A stretch of DNA of 64,000 nucleotides from Fodinibacter sp963833495. GTDB lineage: Bacteria > Actinomycetota > Actinomycetes > Actinomycetales > Dermatophilaceae. The stretch lies in NCBI GenBank assembly GCA_963833495.1, contig CAWHYJ010000001.1:145203-209202 (forward strand), written 5' to 3'. Below the pieces are notes generated by a model. It was not told the origin of the DNA. It saw only the letters and a list, made by a program, of their open reading frames with translations, and did not search any database. Shown here in pieces: positions 8,717-17,320 of the stretch. How positions within the stretch are numbered: position 1 is the first letter of the stretch; each line of letters begins with the position of its first letter. Both the position numbers and the translations under genes were made by a program.

Positions 8717-10434
8717 CACTCACCACCGCGCAGCACGATGTCGCGGTATGTGGGGTGCGACCGCAGCAGGTCGTGGTGACGCCCGGTGGCGGTCACCCTC
8801 CCGCCATCGACGAGCACGACGGTGTCGGCGCGGTCGAGCAGCAGCGGGCTCGCGGTGACGAGCACCGTGGTGCGACCGGCCCGGTGCGCCACCAGCCGCT
8901 CGGCGATCCGAGCCTCGGTGTGCGCGTCGACGGCGCTGGTCGGCTCGATGAGCACGAGCACCTCCGGGTCGCGCAGCAGGGCCCGGGCCAGCGCCACGCG
9001 CTGGCGCTGCCCACCCGAGAGGGCCCGGCCGCGCTCCTCGAGCTCACCGTCCATGCCGTGCTCGAGCGCGTCGAGGGCGTCGGAGGCGCTGGTCACCCAC
9101 ACGGCGGCGTGGCGGTCCTCGTCGCTGGAGCCGCCCAGGGCCTCACGCACCGGCCCGCTGAACAGGTGTGGGTCGGCCTCGGACACCACGACTCGCGCGC
9201 GCACGGCATCCACCGGCAGGTCGTCGAGCGGCACCGATCCCCAGCGCACCCCGTGCCGGCCGGGCCGGGTGCGGCCCAGGCGGTGGGCGAGCTCGGAGGT
9301 CTCCTCGGGGCGGGCGCTGACCAGTGCGGTCACCCGGCCGGGCTGGATGACGACACCGGTGACGGGGTCGACGAGCGGCGCGCCCTGGTCGACGACGTAG
9401 CCGTTGAGGGTCGCGCCGGTCTCGGTCGTGGCATGGTCGGGCTCGACCCCCAGGATCAGGACGATCCGGCGGGCAGCCACCCGCGCCCGGGTCAGCTTGT
9501 CGACGAACTCGGTGGCGGTGCGCAGCGGCATGGTGAGGAAGGCCGTGTAGCCGTAGAACGCCACGAGCTGCCCGGGGGTGATCTCGCCTGCGACGGCAAG
9601 GTGTGCGCCCACGCCGGTGACGATGACGACGAAGATGCCGGGCAGCAGCACCTGGGCGGCGTCGAGCGTCGCCTGGATGCCGGACAGCTGCACCCCCGCG
9701 GTGCGCACCCGCCCGGACTGGGCGGCGTAGCGGGCCAGGAAGGTGTCCTCGCCGCCGATCCCGCGCAGCACGCGCAGCCCGGCGACGGTGTCCGCGCCGA
9801 GCGAGGTGAGCAGGCCGGCCTCCTGCCGCTGGGCCGACTGCCGCTTCTGCAGGGGCCGCATGACGAGGGTGAGCGAGGCGAGCAGCAGCGGGCCGCCGAG
9901 CAGCATGATGACGCCGAGGAGCACTGAGCCGCGCAGCAGGATGATCGAGACCACCACGAAGGCGACGATGGCCCCGGCCATCCGGGCGGTGATGTCGAAG
10001 GCGTTGCCCAGCCGCCAGAAGTCGCTGGCGAAGCTGGTGACGACCTCACCGGCCGGCATCCGGCGGGTCAGGGCCGGGCCGGCCCGCCGGACCGCGCGCT
10101 CGGTGAGCAGCGCGGTGCGGAAGGAGGAGATCAGCCAGCCGCGCACCGCGAACCAGTGCCGGCCGTTCGACGTGATGGCGCTGAGCAGGCCCAGCCCCAT
10201 GATGGCGGCGGACCAGACGATCAGCGCCTGCGCGTCGTGGGCGACGAGGCCGTCGATGGCCTTGCCGATCGCCGCGGGTACCAGGGCGATGGACAGCATC
10301 CACGGGACGCCGAACAGGATGCCCCCCACGATGGTTCGCCACTGGCGCCGACCCAGCCACATCAAGAGGCGGTCGGCGTCCACCGGTGGGGCCTCGTCCG
10401 CGTCGATCGCGTAGGGCCAGTAGTCGTGCGACAT
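8716..10434 (-). CDS. ABC exporter half-transporter, degenerate-site subunit
   Basis: 572 residues with a type-1 exporter membrane domain (about residues 30-300) and an ATPase domain. The signature LSGGQRQRVALARALL is perfect (about residue 470). The Walker A loop is gone: the expected glycine-rich GKS segment reads ALVSARPEETSEL (about 370). Walker B reads VLVLIEP, with Ile where the magnesium-binding Asp should be, though the catalytic Glu position is kept. The switch histidine is absent (VLVTASPLL). This half is therefore unlikely to hydrolyse ATP itself and should act as donor of the signature motif to its partner. It is translationally coupled to the downstream subunit. Substrate unknown. 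Confidence 0.85.
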   Translation of the reverse strand: MSHDYWPYAIDADEAPPVDADRLLMWLGRRQWRTIVGGILFGVPWMLSIALVPAAIGKAIDGLVAHDAQALIVWSAAIMGLGLLSAITSNGRHWFAVRGWLISSFRTALLTERAVRRAGPALTRRMPAGEVVTSFASDFWRLGNAFDITARMAGAIVAFVVVSIILLRGSVLLGVIMLLGGPLLLASLTLVMRPLQKRQSAQRQEAGLLTSLGADTVAGLRVLRGIGGEDTFLARYAAQSGRVRTAGVQLSGIQATLDAAQVLLPGIFVVIVTGVGAHLAVAGEITPGQLVAFYGYTAFLTMPLRTATEFVDKLTRARVAARRIVLILGVEPDHATTETGATLNGYVVDQGAPLVDPVTGVVIQPGRVTALVSARPEETSELAHRLGRTRPGRHGVRWGSVPLDDLPVDAVRARVVVSEADPHLFSGPVREALGGSSDEDRHAAVWVTSASDALDALEHGMDGELEERGRALSGGQRQRVALARALLRDPEVLVLIEPTSAVDAHTEARIAERLVAHRAGRTTVLVTASPLLLDRADTVVLVDGGRVTATGRHHDLLRSHPTYRDIVLRGGE

Positions 10435-10484
10435 CAGTCCTCCACGCTAAGCGCCGGAGGTGCCTGCAAGCGAACGAGTTTCCG

Positions 10485-10949
10485 TCAGGAGGGCTCTTGG
10501 GGCAGCTCGTGCCAGACGTCGCCGACCGCGATGTCGCCGGACTCGAGCACGCGGAAGATCGAGCCCCCGCGGTCGTGCATCGCCCGCGCCGCGCCGGGCC
10601 CGACGGCGTCGTCCATGATCCGGCACGGCGGCGCCGGGCGGACGACCTCGAGCAGCGCCCCACCGACCCGGACCCGCGTGCCCGGCCGCTTCGCGACGGT
10701 GCCGTGGCTCAGCGTGAGGTTGCGGCGGGTGCGGTCGTGCGGCACCGGCGCACCGAGCGCCTCGGCACTCTCGGCGAGCTCGGTGGCCGACTGCACCGAG
10801 ACGTGCCGGTGCCGGCTGCCGTGGTAACGGTCGCCCACGAGCCCGGCGCCGGCCTCCGCGTGCACCCGCTCGATGTCGCGCATCGGCAGCCTCGTGGCGA
10901 GCGCGATGCTGATCGCGGTGACCACCTGGGGGCCGTGGGGTGCGGTCAC
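10485..10949 (-). CDS. MOSC domain protein
   Basis: 154 residues forming a single MOSC domain, a beta-barrel fold associated with carrying or using sulfurated molybdenum cofactor. Family features are GLVGDRYHGSRHRHVSVQ, the RRNLTLS region and the candidate cofactor-ligand cysteine in APPCRIMD. GTG 10949 overlaps the stop of the DUF6510 gene (GTGA), and the open frame upstream of it has no similarity to the family, so this start is preferred over longer ones. It is the last gene of a four-gene run with a molybdopterin oxidoreductase and a flavin reductase, so a role with the same cofactor is inferred. Confidence 0.8.
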   Translation of the reverse strand: MTAPHGPQVVTAISIALATRLPMRDIERVHAEAGAGLVGDRYHGSRHRHVSVQSATELAESAEALGAPVPHDRTRRNLTLSHGTVAKRPGTRVRVGGALLEVVRPAPPCRIMDDAVGPGAARAMHDRGGSIFRVLESGDIAVGDVWHELPQEPS

Positions 10950-11224
10950 GGGGATGCGTGCGCGGCGGCCGGCCGGGTGCGGAGGGAGGCTATGCCGCTG
11001 AGCGTGGCGGTGAGGCGGTGGCGAATCTCGACGATCACCACCTCCACGGCTCCACAGCCGGGGCAGCGCAGCACCATGCCGGGGCAGCGGAGGTAGACGT
11101 GGGTGCGCGCGATCTCGTGGGTGTCGCCGCACCCGGCGCACTCGAACGACCCCTGCGCGAGGTCGGTGCCGAGGGCGAGGGAGAGCGCGCCGATCACGGC
11201 GTTCCCGTCGACGTGGTCACTCAT
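10946..11224 (-). CDS. DUF6510 zinc-ribbon protein
   Basis: 92 residues with two CxxC pairs (ECAGCGD and RCPGCGA) about 23 residues apart, a zinc-ribbon-like arrangement matching the DUF6510 family. No DNA-binding or enzymatic motif is visible. It lies between the flavin reductase gene (72 bases upstream) and the MOSC gene (overlapping). This neighbourhood with a sulfite-oxidase-like protein recurs in actinobacteria as far as I recall, so it may be an assembly or electron-transfer accessory. That function is inference only. Confidence 0.7.
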   Translation of the reverse strand: MSDHVDGNAVIGALSLALGTDLAQGSFECAGCGDTHEIARTHVYLRCPGMVLRCPGCGAVEVVIVEIRHRLTATLSGIASLRTRPAAAHASP

Positions 11225-11296
11225 CGGGCTCTGCCTCTCGTTCGCGAGTGGGGGTGGAGTGGATGCCGTTGTGCTGGAGGTGGATTGACGACGGTG

Positions 11297-12100
11297 TCAG
11301 CCGAACCGCTCGGCCCGCACGGTGCGGGGGTCGAGGCCGGCGTCGCCGAGCAGGCCCACCACCGCCTCCACGAACGAGGTCGGGCCGCAGACGAAGACGG
11401 CAGGGTCGGCGTCGATGCCACCGCACGCGTCGACCGACTCGAGCACGGATGCCGTGTCGACGCGCCCCGGCCGGAGCGTCACCGCCTCGAGCGGCGTCGC
11501 GGTGCGCACGGCATCCGCGGGCGCCTCGGCGCGCGAGAGGTGGACGGTCGCCGAGACGGCGCCGGCGCGGACCCGCTCGGCCAGCTCATCGGCATACAGC
11601 AGCCGCGCGGGCGTGGTCACCGAGGCGAGCACGACGGTCGTGGCGGTGGGGTCGGCGGCGCGCCAGATGGCCCTCAGCGGGGCGAGCCCCGAGCCACCAC
11701 CGACCAGGAGCAACGGTCGGCGCTGCCCGGTCCACACGAAGTAGCCGCCGATCGGCCCGCGCAGGCTGAAGCTGTCGCCGACCGCGACGTCGCGGACCAG
11801 GTAGGTGGAGACCTCGCCGTCGGGCACCTCCTGCACGGTGATGGTGGGTGGCTCGCCCGGGCCGGACGACAGCGAGTAGCTGCGGGTGGCCTGGTATCCG
11901 TCGGGCGCCGTCAGCCGCACGTCGACGTGCTGCCCGGCGACGTGACCCGGCCAGCCGGGTACGTCGAGCACGAGGCTGTGGGCGTCAGCGCTCTCCTCGA
12001 CGACCGCGGCGACCGACGCCTCACGCCAGGCGAGGTGCGCCAGCGGGGCCACGCGCGGCGAGGTTGCCGGGGTGGCGAGCGTGCCGGGGAGCTCGGTCAC
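11297..12100 (-). CDS. Ferredoxin-NADP reductase-family flavoprotein
   Basis: 267 residues. It has an FAD-binding barrel with the RSYSLSS motif (about residue 88) followed by the conserved LRGPIGGYFVW. The NAD(P)-binding domain begins with LLLVGGGSGLAPLRAI and ends with the typical VFVCGPTSFVEAV. No 2Fe-2S cysteine set is present, so it is a simple FNR module that passes electrons from NAD(P)H. The stop of the sulfite-oxidase-like gene lies only four bases before its ATG, so the two are almost certainly one transcript. The FNR is a reasonable electron partner for that enzyme. Confidence 0.85.
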   Translation of the reverse strand: MTELPGTLATPATSPRVAPLAHLAWREASVAAVVEESADAHSLVLDVPGWPGHVAGQHVDVRLTAPDGYQATRSYSLSSGPGEPPTITVQEVPDGEVSTYLVRDVAVGDSFSLRGPIGGYFVWTGQRRPLLLVGGGSGLAPLRAIWRAADPTATTVVLASVTTPARLLYADELAERVRAGAVSATVHLSRAEAPADAVRTATPLEAVTLRPGRVDTASVLESVDACGGIDADPAVFVCGPTSFVEAVVGLLGDAGLDPRTVRAERFG

Positions 12101-12103
12101 CGG

Positions 12104-12691
12104 TCAGTCGCCGTGGTAGCGCTGCTCGCGGAACGGGTCGCCGTAGTTGTGGTAGCCGGCGACCTCCCAGAACCCCGGGTGGTCGTGCTCGAGCAGCTCG
12201 ATGCGGGTGACCCACTTCGCGCTCTTCCACAGGTAGAGGTGGGGCACGAGCAGCCGGGCCGGCCCGCCGTGCTCGGCGCGCAGCGGCTCGCCCTCGAACT
12301 CGACGGCGACCATCGCGTCGCGGTCGATCAGGTCCTCGACCGGCACGTTGGTGGTGTAGCCGCCGTAGCTGGTGACCAGGGCGTAGGGCAGGTCGTCGAC
12401 GCCGACCGCCTCGAAGAGGGTCGACACCGGCACGCCGCGCCACGAGGTGCCCAGCTTCGACCAGTGGGTGACGCAGTGGATGTCGGTGGTCAGCGGCTGC
12501 AGGCCGAACGCGTGCAGCCCGCGCCAGTCGAACGTGCCGGTGGCCGTGCCGTCGGTGATGGTGAGCTGCCACGTGTCGGTGGGCACCACCTCGGTGGGGC
12601 CGGCCGTGAGCACCGGGAAGTCGTGCGTGACGTACTGGCCCGGCGGCACGTTGTCGTCGTGCTCGCGTCGTCGTCCGAGGAACCCTGCCAT
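12104..12691 (-). CDS. Sulfite-oxidase-like molybdopterin oxidoreductase
   Basis: 195 residues, the short cytoplasmic form of the sulfite oxidase/YedY fold (YuiH-like). The molybdenum-ligand cysteine is in DIHCVTHWSKLGTSW, and the cofactor-binding regions TSYGGYTTNVP and VPHLYLWKSAKWV are present. The C-terminus YHNYGDPFREQRY is typical. There is no heme domain, signal peptide or dimerisation domain. The ATG at 12691 follows a GGAAGGAG ribosome site. It heads the operon with the flavin reductase, DUF6510 and MOSC genes and is divergent from SURF1 across 145 bases. The reaction is unknown; reduction or oxidation of a sulfoxide- or sulfite-like compound is possible. Confidence 0.85.
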   Translation of the reverse strand: MAGFLGRRREHDDNVPPGQYVTHDFPVLTAGPTEVVPTDTWQLTITDGTATGTFDWRGLHAFGLQPLTTDIHCVTHWSKLGTSWRGVPVSTLFEAVGVDDLPYALVTSYGGYTTNVPVEDLIDRDAMVAVEFEGEPLRAEHGGPARLLVPHLYLWKSAKWVTRIELLEHDHPGFWEVAGYHNYGDPFREQRYHGD

Positions 12692-12836
12692 CGCGACCGC
12701 TCCTTCCGCGGGACCGCCCAGGCGCTGCCGGGCCGGGGCCTGCGCCGACCCTAGCGGCGGGCGTGGCGTCGTGGGGAGGACCGCTGCGCACCAGACAGCG
12801 GCCGGCCGCCATTGCCGAGTGACGTAACCTCGAAGC

Positions 12837-13658
12837 GTGCTGCGGACCGCCCTGACGCCGAGGTTCCTCGGCCTGCTCGGGCTCGCGCTCGTGCTCTGCG
12901 CCACGTTCGTCTGGCTCGGCCGCTGGCAGCTCGGCGTCGCTGAGAGCACCGCCCACCGGGAGGCGGTCGAGCAGGCGCGCTCGCAGAAGCCGGCCGAGCT
13001 GACGACGCTGCTGCAGCCGCACGCGCCGTTCCGTGGCGACCTGTCGTCGCGGCCGTTCATCGCCACCGGCCACTACGTGGCCGATGGCCAGCTGCTCGTG
13101 CCCGGGCGCCGGCTCGAGGGGCGGCCCGGGCTGTGGGTGCTCACGCCGTTCGTGCTCGACAACGGCGGCGCCACCCTGCCCGTGGTGCGGGGCTTCGTGC
13201 CGGGTGCCGCGTCGGCCGACCCCCCGCCCGAGGGCACCCTCACGATCCGTGGCGGGCTGGCGCCGGGGGAGTCGCCCTCGCCCGACCCCGTGCCGCCGGG
13301 GCAGATCGGCTCGGTCGACCTGTCGGTGCTCGTCAACGAGTGGCCCGGCGAGCTGTACAACGCGTTCGGGTTCCTGGAGTCGCAGAGCCCGGCACCGGCA
13401 TCCGGCCCGACCCTGGTGCCCACCCCCGTCGGCGACACGGGCGTGCAGTGGCGCAACGCGGCGTATGCCGTGCAGTGGTGGATCTTCGCGGCGTTCACCC
13501 TGTGGATGTGGGCCCGGATGGTGCGCGACGAGACCCGCCGGGCGCGGGCGGAGTCGGTGGCCGAGTCGCCGGGTGAGCCCGCGGAGCCGAAGGGGGCGGG
13601 GGCCGTCGACAGGGAGCCCGTCGCCGCGGGTGACAATGGTGGGCGTGACGACGCCTGA
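12837..13658 (+). CDS. SURF1 family cytochrome oxidase assembly protein
   Basis: 273 residues. SURF1 helps assemble the heme a centre of aa3-type cytochrome c oxidase. An N-terminal membrane helix (LGLLGLALVLCATFVWLGRW) carries the family motif LGRWQL. The central domain has GRPGLWVLTPFVL and PVVRGFVP. A second helix follows NAAYAVQWWIFAAFTLWMWA near residue 215. The last 50 residues form a charged tail. GTG 12837 places the first helix at residues 9-28, as expected. The end overlaps the start of the DUF3817 gene by 23 bases, indicating coupling. Confidence 0.9.
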   Translation: MLRTALTPRFLGLLGLALVLCATFVWLGRWQLGVAESTAHREAVEQARSQKPAELTTLLQPHAPFRGDLSSRPFIATGHYVADGQLLVPGRRLEGRPGLWVLTPFVLDNGGATLPVVRGFVPGAASADPPPEGTLTIRGGLAPGESPSPDPVPPGQIGSVDLSVLVNEWPGELYNAFGFLESQSPAPASGPTLVPTPVGDTGVQWRNAAYAVQWWIFAAFTLWMWARMVRDETRRARAESVAESPGEPAEPKGAGAVDREPVAAGDNGGRDDA

Positions 13659-14061
13659 GCCCAGCACCCCCGCCGCCTCGACTCCCGGCATCCCCTCGTC
13701 GGCCGCACACGCTGGGCTGCGCATCGAGGACGCCGAGGGCGTGCGGCCCCGCCTCACCTTCTTCAAGGTGATGGCGTTCATCGTCGGCGTCGGCCTGTTG
13801 CTGCTCGTGGTCGAGATCGTGCTGTCCTACGGCTTCGGGCTGAAGGGCGCGGACAACCCGCTCTCGTGGTGGCCGCAGCCGCACGGCTTCATCTACATGG
13901 TCTACCTCGTGGCCACCGCGCTGCTCGGCTTCAAGGTCGGGTGGACGCTGCCGAAGATCGTGCTCGTCATGCTCGCCGGCTGCGTGCCCTTCCTGTCGTT
14001 CTGGGTCGAGCGCCGGGTCGCCCGTGAGGTCGAGGCAGGTCTCGCGGCGGTGCGCCAGTAG
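13636..14061 (+). CDS. DUF3817 integral membrane protein
   Basis: 141 residues with three hydrophobic helices (starting near FKVMAFIVGVGLLLLVVEIV, GFIYMVYLVATALLGFKV and LPKIVLVMLAGCVPFLSFWV). This is the DUF3817 layout, whose members often lie next to guaA or oxidase assembly genes in actinobacteria. The signature PHGFIYMVY and the basic end FWVERRVAREV are present. ATG 13636 is used; GTG 13645 is an equally plausible start. It overlaps the SURF1 gene and is followed after 10 bases by guaA, suggesting one transcript. Confidence 0.8.
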   Translation: MVGVTTPEPSTPAASTPGIPSSAAHAGLRIEDAEGVRPRLTFFKVMAFIVGVGLLLLVVEIVLSYGFGLKGADNPLSWWPQPHGFIYMVYLVATALLGFKVGWTLPKIVLVMLAGCVPFLSFWVERRVAREVEAGLAAVRQ

Positions 14062-14071
14062 CCTTGGCCGC

Positions 14072-15727
14072 GTGAGCGACGCCCCCCGCACGGACCCCGC
14101 CATGCCCCATCACGACGACCCTGACCACGTGGTCGTCGAGGGTGGCGAGCCGGTGCACCTCGCCGACCGACCCGTGCTCGTCGTCGACTTCGGCGCCCAG
14201 TACGCGCAGCTGATCGCGCGGCGGGTGCGCGAGGCCTCGTGCTTCAGCGAGGTCGTGCCGCACTCGATGCCGGTGGCCGAGATGCTCGCCAAGGACCCCG
14301 CCGCGGTGATCCTGTCCGGAGGTCCGTCGTCGGTCTACGAGGAAGGTGCCCCCTCGCTCGACCCCGCGCTGCTCGAGGCCGGGGTGCCGGTGTTCGGCAT
14401 GTGCTACGGCTTCCAGGCGATGGCGCGGGCGCTCGGCGGCACCGTGGAGAAGACGGGTCTGTCGGAGTTCGGGGCGACGCCGGCGTCGATCCTCGACACG
14501 TCGTCGACGCTGTTCAACGGGCAGCCGACCGACCAGTCGGTGTGGATGAGCCACGGCGACTCGGTGTCGCAGGCGCCGGCCGGGATGACGGTCACGGCCA
14601 CGACGTCGGGGGCGCCGGTGGCCGGGTTCGAGGACGACGAGCGGAAGTTGTACGGGGTGCAGTGGCACCCGGAGGTGCTGCACTCGACGTTCGGCCAGCA
14701 GGTGCTCGAGAACTTCCTGCTCCGCGGGGCGGGGCTGTCGGGGGAGTGGACCGCCGCGAACGTCGTCGACGACCTGGTCGCGTCGGTGCGGGCGCAGGTG
14801 GGTGAGGCGCGCGTCATCTGCGGGCTGTCCGGAGGCGTCGACTCGTCGGTGGCGGCGGCGTTGGTGCAGAAGGCCGTCGGCGACCAGCTGACCTGTGTGT
14901 TCGTCGACCACGGGCTGCTGCGCTCGGGGGAGGCGGAGCAGGTCGAGAAGGACTTCGTGACGGCCACCGGGGTCGACCTGCTCGTCGTCGACGCCCGCGA
15001 GCGGTTCCTGTCTGCGCTGGCCGGGGTCTCGGACCCCGAGGAGAAGCGCAAGATCATCGGCCGCGAGTTCATCCGGGTGTTCGAGCAGGCGGCGCGCGAC
15101 GTCGTGGGGTCGCACTCGGGGGACTCGGACCACCCGGTCGAGTTCCTGGTGCAGGGCACCTTGTACCCCGACGTGGTCGAGTCGGGCGGCGGCACCGGCA
15201 CCGCGAACATCAAGTCGCACCACAACGTGGGCGGGCTGCCCGACGACCTGCAGTTCAAGCTGGTCGAGCCGCTGCGGCTGCTGTTCAAGGACGAGGTGCG
15301 CCAGGTCGGTCTCGAGCTCGGCGTGCCGGAGGGGATCGTGTGGCGCCAGCCGTTCCCCGGCCCCGGGCTCGGCATCCGGATCGTCGGTGAGGTGACGGCC
15401 GAGCGGCTCGACGTGCTGCGGGCTGCCGATGCGATCGCGCGCGAGGAGCTGACGGCTGCTGGGCTGGACCGCGACATCTGGCAGTGCCCGGTGGTGCTGC
15501 TCGGCGACGTGCGCTCGGTCGGGGTGCAGGGCGACGGCCGCACCTACGGCCACCCGGTGGTGCTGCGGCCGGTGTCGTCGGAGGACGCGATGACCGCCGA
15601 CTGGACCCGGGTTCCCTACGACGTGCTGGCCAAGATCTCGACCCGCATCACCAACGAGGTGCGCGAGGTCAACCGGGTGGTGCTCGACATCACGAGCAAG
15701 CCGCCGGGCACCATCGAGTGGGAGTGA
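14072..15727 (+). CDS. guaA: GMP synthase (glutamine-hydrolysing)
   Basis: About 551 residues. Converts XMP to GMP with glutamine and ATP, the last step of guanylate synthesis. The class-I glutaminase domain comes first, with oxyanion motif SGGPSSV, nucleophile Cys in FGMCYGFQ and His/Glu in QWHPEV. The synthetase domain follows, with the PP-loop SGGVDSSVAA and the C-terminal dimerisation motif ending in KPPGTIEWE, as in all GuaA proteins. GTG 14072 is the best upstream start; ATG 14102 would remove ten poorly conserved residues. Full length with no frame break. Confidence 0.97.
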   Translation: MSDAPRTDPAMPHHDDPDHVVVEGGEPVHLADRPVLVVDFGAQYAQLIARRVREASCFSEVVPHSMPVAEMLAKDPAAVILSGGPSSVYEEGAPSLDPALLEAGVPVFGMCYGFQAMARALGGTVEKTGLSEFGATPASILDTSSTLFNGQPTDQSVWMSHGDSVSQAPAGMTVTATTSGAPVAGFEDDERKLYGVQWHPEVLHSTFGQQVLENFLLRGAGLSGEWTAANVVDDLVASVRAQVGEARVICGLSGGVDSSVAAALVQKAVGDQLTCVFVDHGLLRSGEAEQVEKDFVTATGVDLLVVDARERFLSALAGVSDPEEKRKIIGREFIRVFEQAARDVVGSHSGDSDHPVEFLVQGTLYPDVVESGGGTGTANIKSHHNVGGLPDDLQFKLVEPLRLLFKDEVRQVGLELGVPEGIVWRQPFPGPGLGIRIVGEVTAERLDVLRAADAIAREELTAAGLDRDIWQCPVVLLGDVRSVGVQGDGRTYGHPVVLRPVSSEDAMTADWTRVPYDVLAKISTRITNEVREVNRVVLDITSKPPGTIEWE

Positions 15728-15804
15728 ACGCCGCGCCCTTTCTGGTGTGGCCCAGCACTTCCTCGACGCCTGGCTCCGACGAGCTCGGCGGAGCGTACCC
15801 ACGA

Positions 15805-15895
15805 ACAGGCAGTCGGCAGACGGGGAAACCCTGATGAGCGTGGCCAAGCCGCCTTCAGCGAGCCACTGCCTGTCCGCAGGTGCACTCATCTGCCG
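15805..15895. repeat. Overlapping inverted repeats between guaA and the HNH gene
   Basis: The 168-base gap between guaA and the DUF222/HNH gene holds no gene but several matched arms. ACAGGCAGT (15805-15813) pairs with ACTGCCTGT (15865-15873). CGGCAGA (15814-15820) pairs with TCTGCCG (15889-15895). GATGAG (15833-15838) pairs with CTCATC (15885-15890). The pairings cross, so they cannot all form one simple hairpin. The gap may hold a structured end of transcript or a rearranged boundary of the HNH gene. Confidence 0.35.
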
Positions 15896-17320
15896 CTAGA
15901 AGGGTGGCTCTGCTGGGAAGGGGTCTCGGCGAGGCGCGATGGCGGGGACCGGTTGGGGTGGGGCGGGTTCGATCGGTGGCCAGTGGGTGTGTTGGGGGTA
16001 GGTCATGCGTCGTTTGCCGTTGGGTGAGGTCCAGGTGGCGGTGCCGTCGGGGTCGAGCTGGTAGGTCCAGCGGCGGCGTTGTTTGAGGCGGTGGTGTCGG
16101 CGGCAGAGCCCGCCGAGGTTGGTGGGGGTGGTGGGTCCGGTGGGCCAGGGTTGGGCGTGGTCGGTGTCGCAGGCCATGGCGGGGCGGGTGCAGCCCCACA
16201 TCCGGCAGGTGCCGTCGCGGGTGGCGACGAAGTCCTTCATCGCGCGGGGTGGGCGGTAGGCGGTGGTGACCGACTCCGTGAGGGCGCCGGTGCGGGCGTC
16301 GAGCAGGGCGCGGCCGATGTCGGTGGGGACGACCGCGAGCAGGGTTTCGACGGTGTCGGCGTCGATGAACCCGATGCCCGGGACCTCGCACCCGTTGAGC
16401 GCTGCGAGGACGGAGAAGTTGCTGCCGAGCCCGGCCCCGGCGACGCCCGTGGTGCGGCCGTCCGCGGCGGCGGCGGCGGCTGCGTCCTTGGCCTGGACGG
16501 CGTCGGTGCCGGTGATGACGGGGATGCCGAGGGTGATCTTGGCGGTGACGGTGACGTTGCTGAGGACGAGGTCGGCCAGGGCGTCGGCGCGGGCCTGGTC
16601 GAGGGTGAGCGAGGGGTTGTCCTGGGCCAGGGTGTCGCCGTGGCGCTTGACGGCGTCCCACATCGCCGCGGACGGCCCGGTCGGCAGCTGGGCGCACCAC
16701 ATGGTGGTGCCGTCCGGGCCGGCGTTGACCTCGACGTACCGGTCCTTGCGGTTCTTCCTGCTGGCCTGGCGCATCTGGTCGGCGGCGACGCGGGTGGCGA
16801 GCGTGCGGATGACACTGGTGACCCGGGCCGGGTCCAGGCCGGGCAGCCGGTCGAGCAGCACGGCCTCGACCGTGGCGCACGCCTTCAGGTCCAGGCCCTC
16901 GCAGACGGAGACGACCTTGGCGATGGTGGCGGTGGTCAGCTCACCGGCCACCACCTTCCCGAGCAGCCTCGGGAACCGCTCGGAGGTCTTCGCGGCCAGC
17001 GACACCCGCCGGCCGGCGGCCCACTCACCGAGGCCGGCCTCGAGGGACACCAGGGAGGGGGCCATCGGGTCGACGAACCCCAGGCCGTGGTGCACCTCGA
17101 CGGGCCCGCGGTCGGTCAGGCGGCTCTCGTGCGAGGCGGCGTGGGCCATCGCGACCAGCTGCGCCCCCTCCACCGCGTTGGACGCCCCCTGCAGCTCACC
17201 GCTGATCTCGAACAGCTCGTCGCGCTCCATCTCGGAGCCGCGCTCAGCCAGCTCCGCACCGATCGCGGACGCCTCGGCACGGACCACCGCGATGCGGGCG
17301 CGGAGCTGGCTGGTCGACAT
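15896..17320 (-). CDS. DUF222 / HNH endonuclease domain protein (13E12 family)
   Basis: 474 residues. The N-terminal and middle parts (about residues 20-320) match the helical DUF222 region of the mycobacterial 13E12 repeat family. The C-terminus carries an HNH nuclease motif around residues 385-425: CRMWGC, then DTDHAQPW, NLGGLCRRHHRLK. Such genes are multi-copy in many actinobacteria and are suspected of being mobile or selfish, but no function is proven. The ATG lies at the edge of an unusually A+T-rich stretch (17321-17365), where a promoter is likely. It is opposite in direction to guaA. Confidence 0.85.
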   Translation of the reverse strand: MSTSQLRARIAVVRAEASAIGAELAERGSEMERDELFEISGELQGASNAVEGAQLVAMAHAASHESRLTDRGPVEVHHGLGFVDPMAPSLVSLEAGLGEWAAGRRVSLAAKTSERFPRLLGKVVAGELTTATIAKVVSVCEGLDLKACATVEAVLLDRLPGLDPARVTSVIRTLATRVAADQMRQASRKNRKDRYVEVNAGPDGTTMWCAQLPTGPSAAMWDAVKRHGDTLAQDNPSLTLDQARADALADLVLSNVTVTAKITLGIPVITGTDAVQAKDAAAAAAADGRTTGVAGAGLGSNFSVLAALNGCEVPGIGFIDADTVETLLAVVPTDIGRALLDARTGALTESVTTAYRPPRAMKDFVATRDGTCRMWGCTRPAMACDTDHAQPWPTGPTTPTNLGGLCRRHHRLKQRRRWTYQLDPDGTATWTSPNGKRRMTYPQHTHWPPIEPAPPQPVPAIAPRRDPFPAEPPF

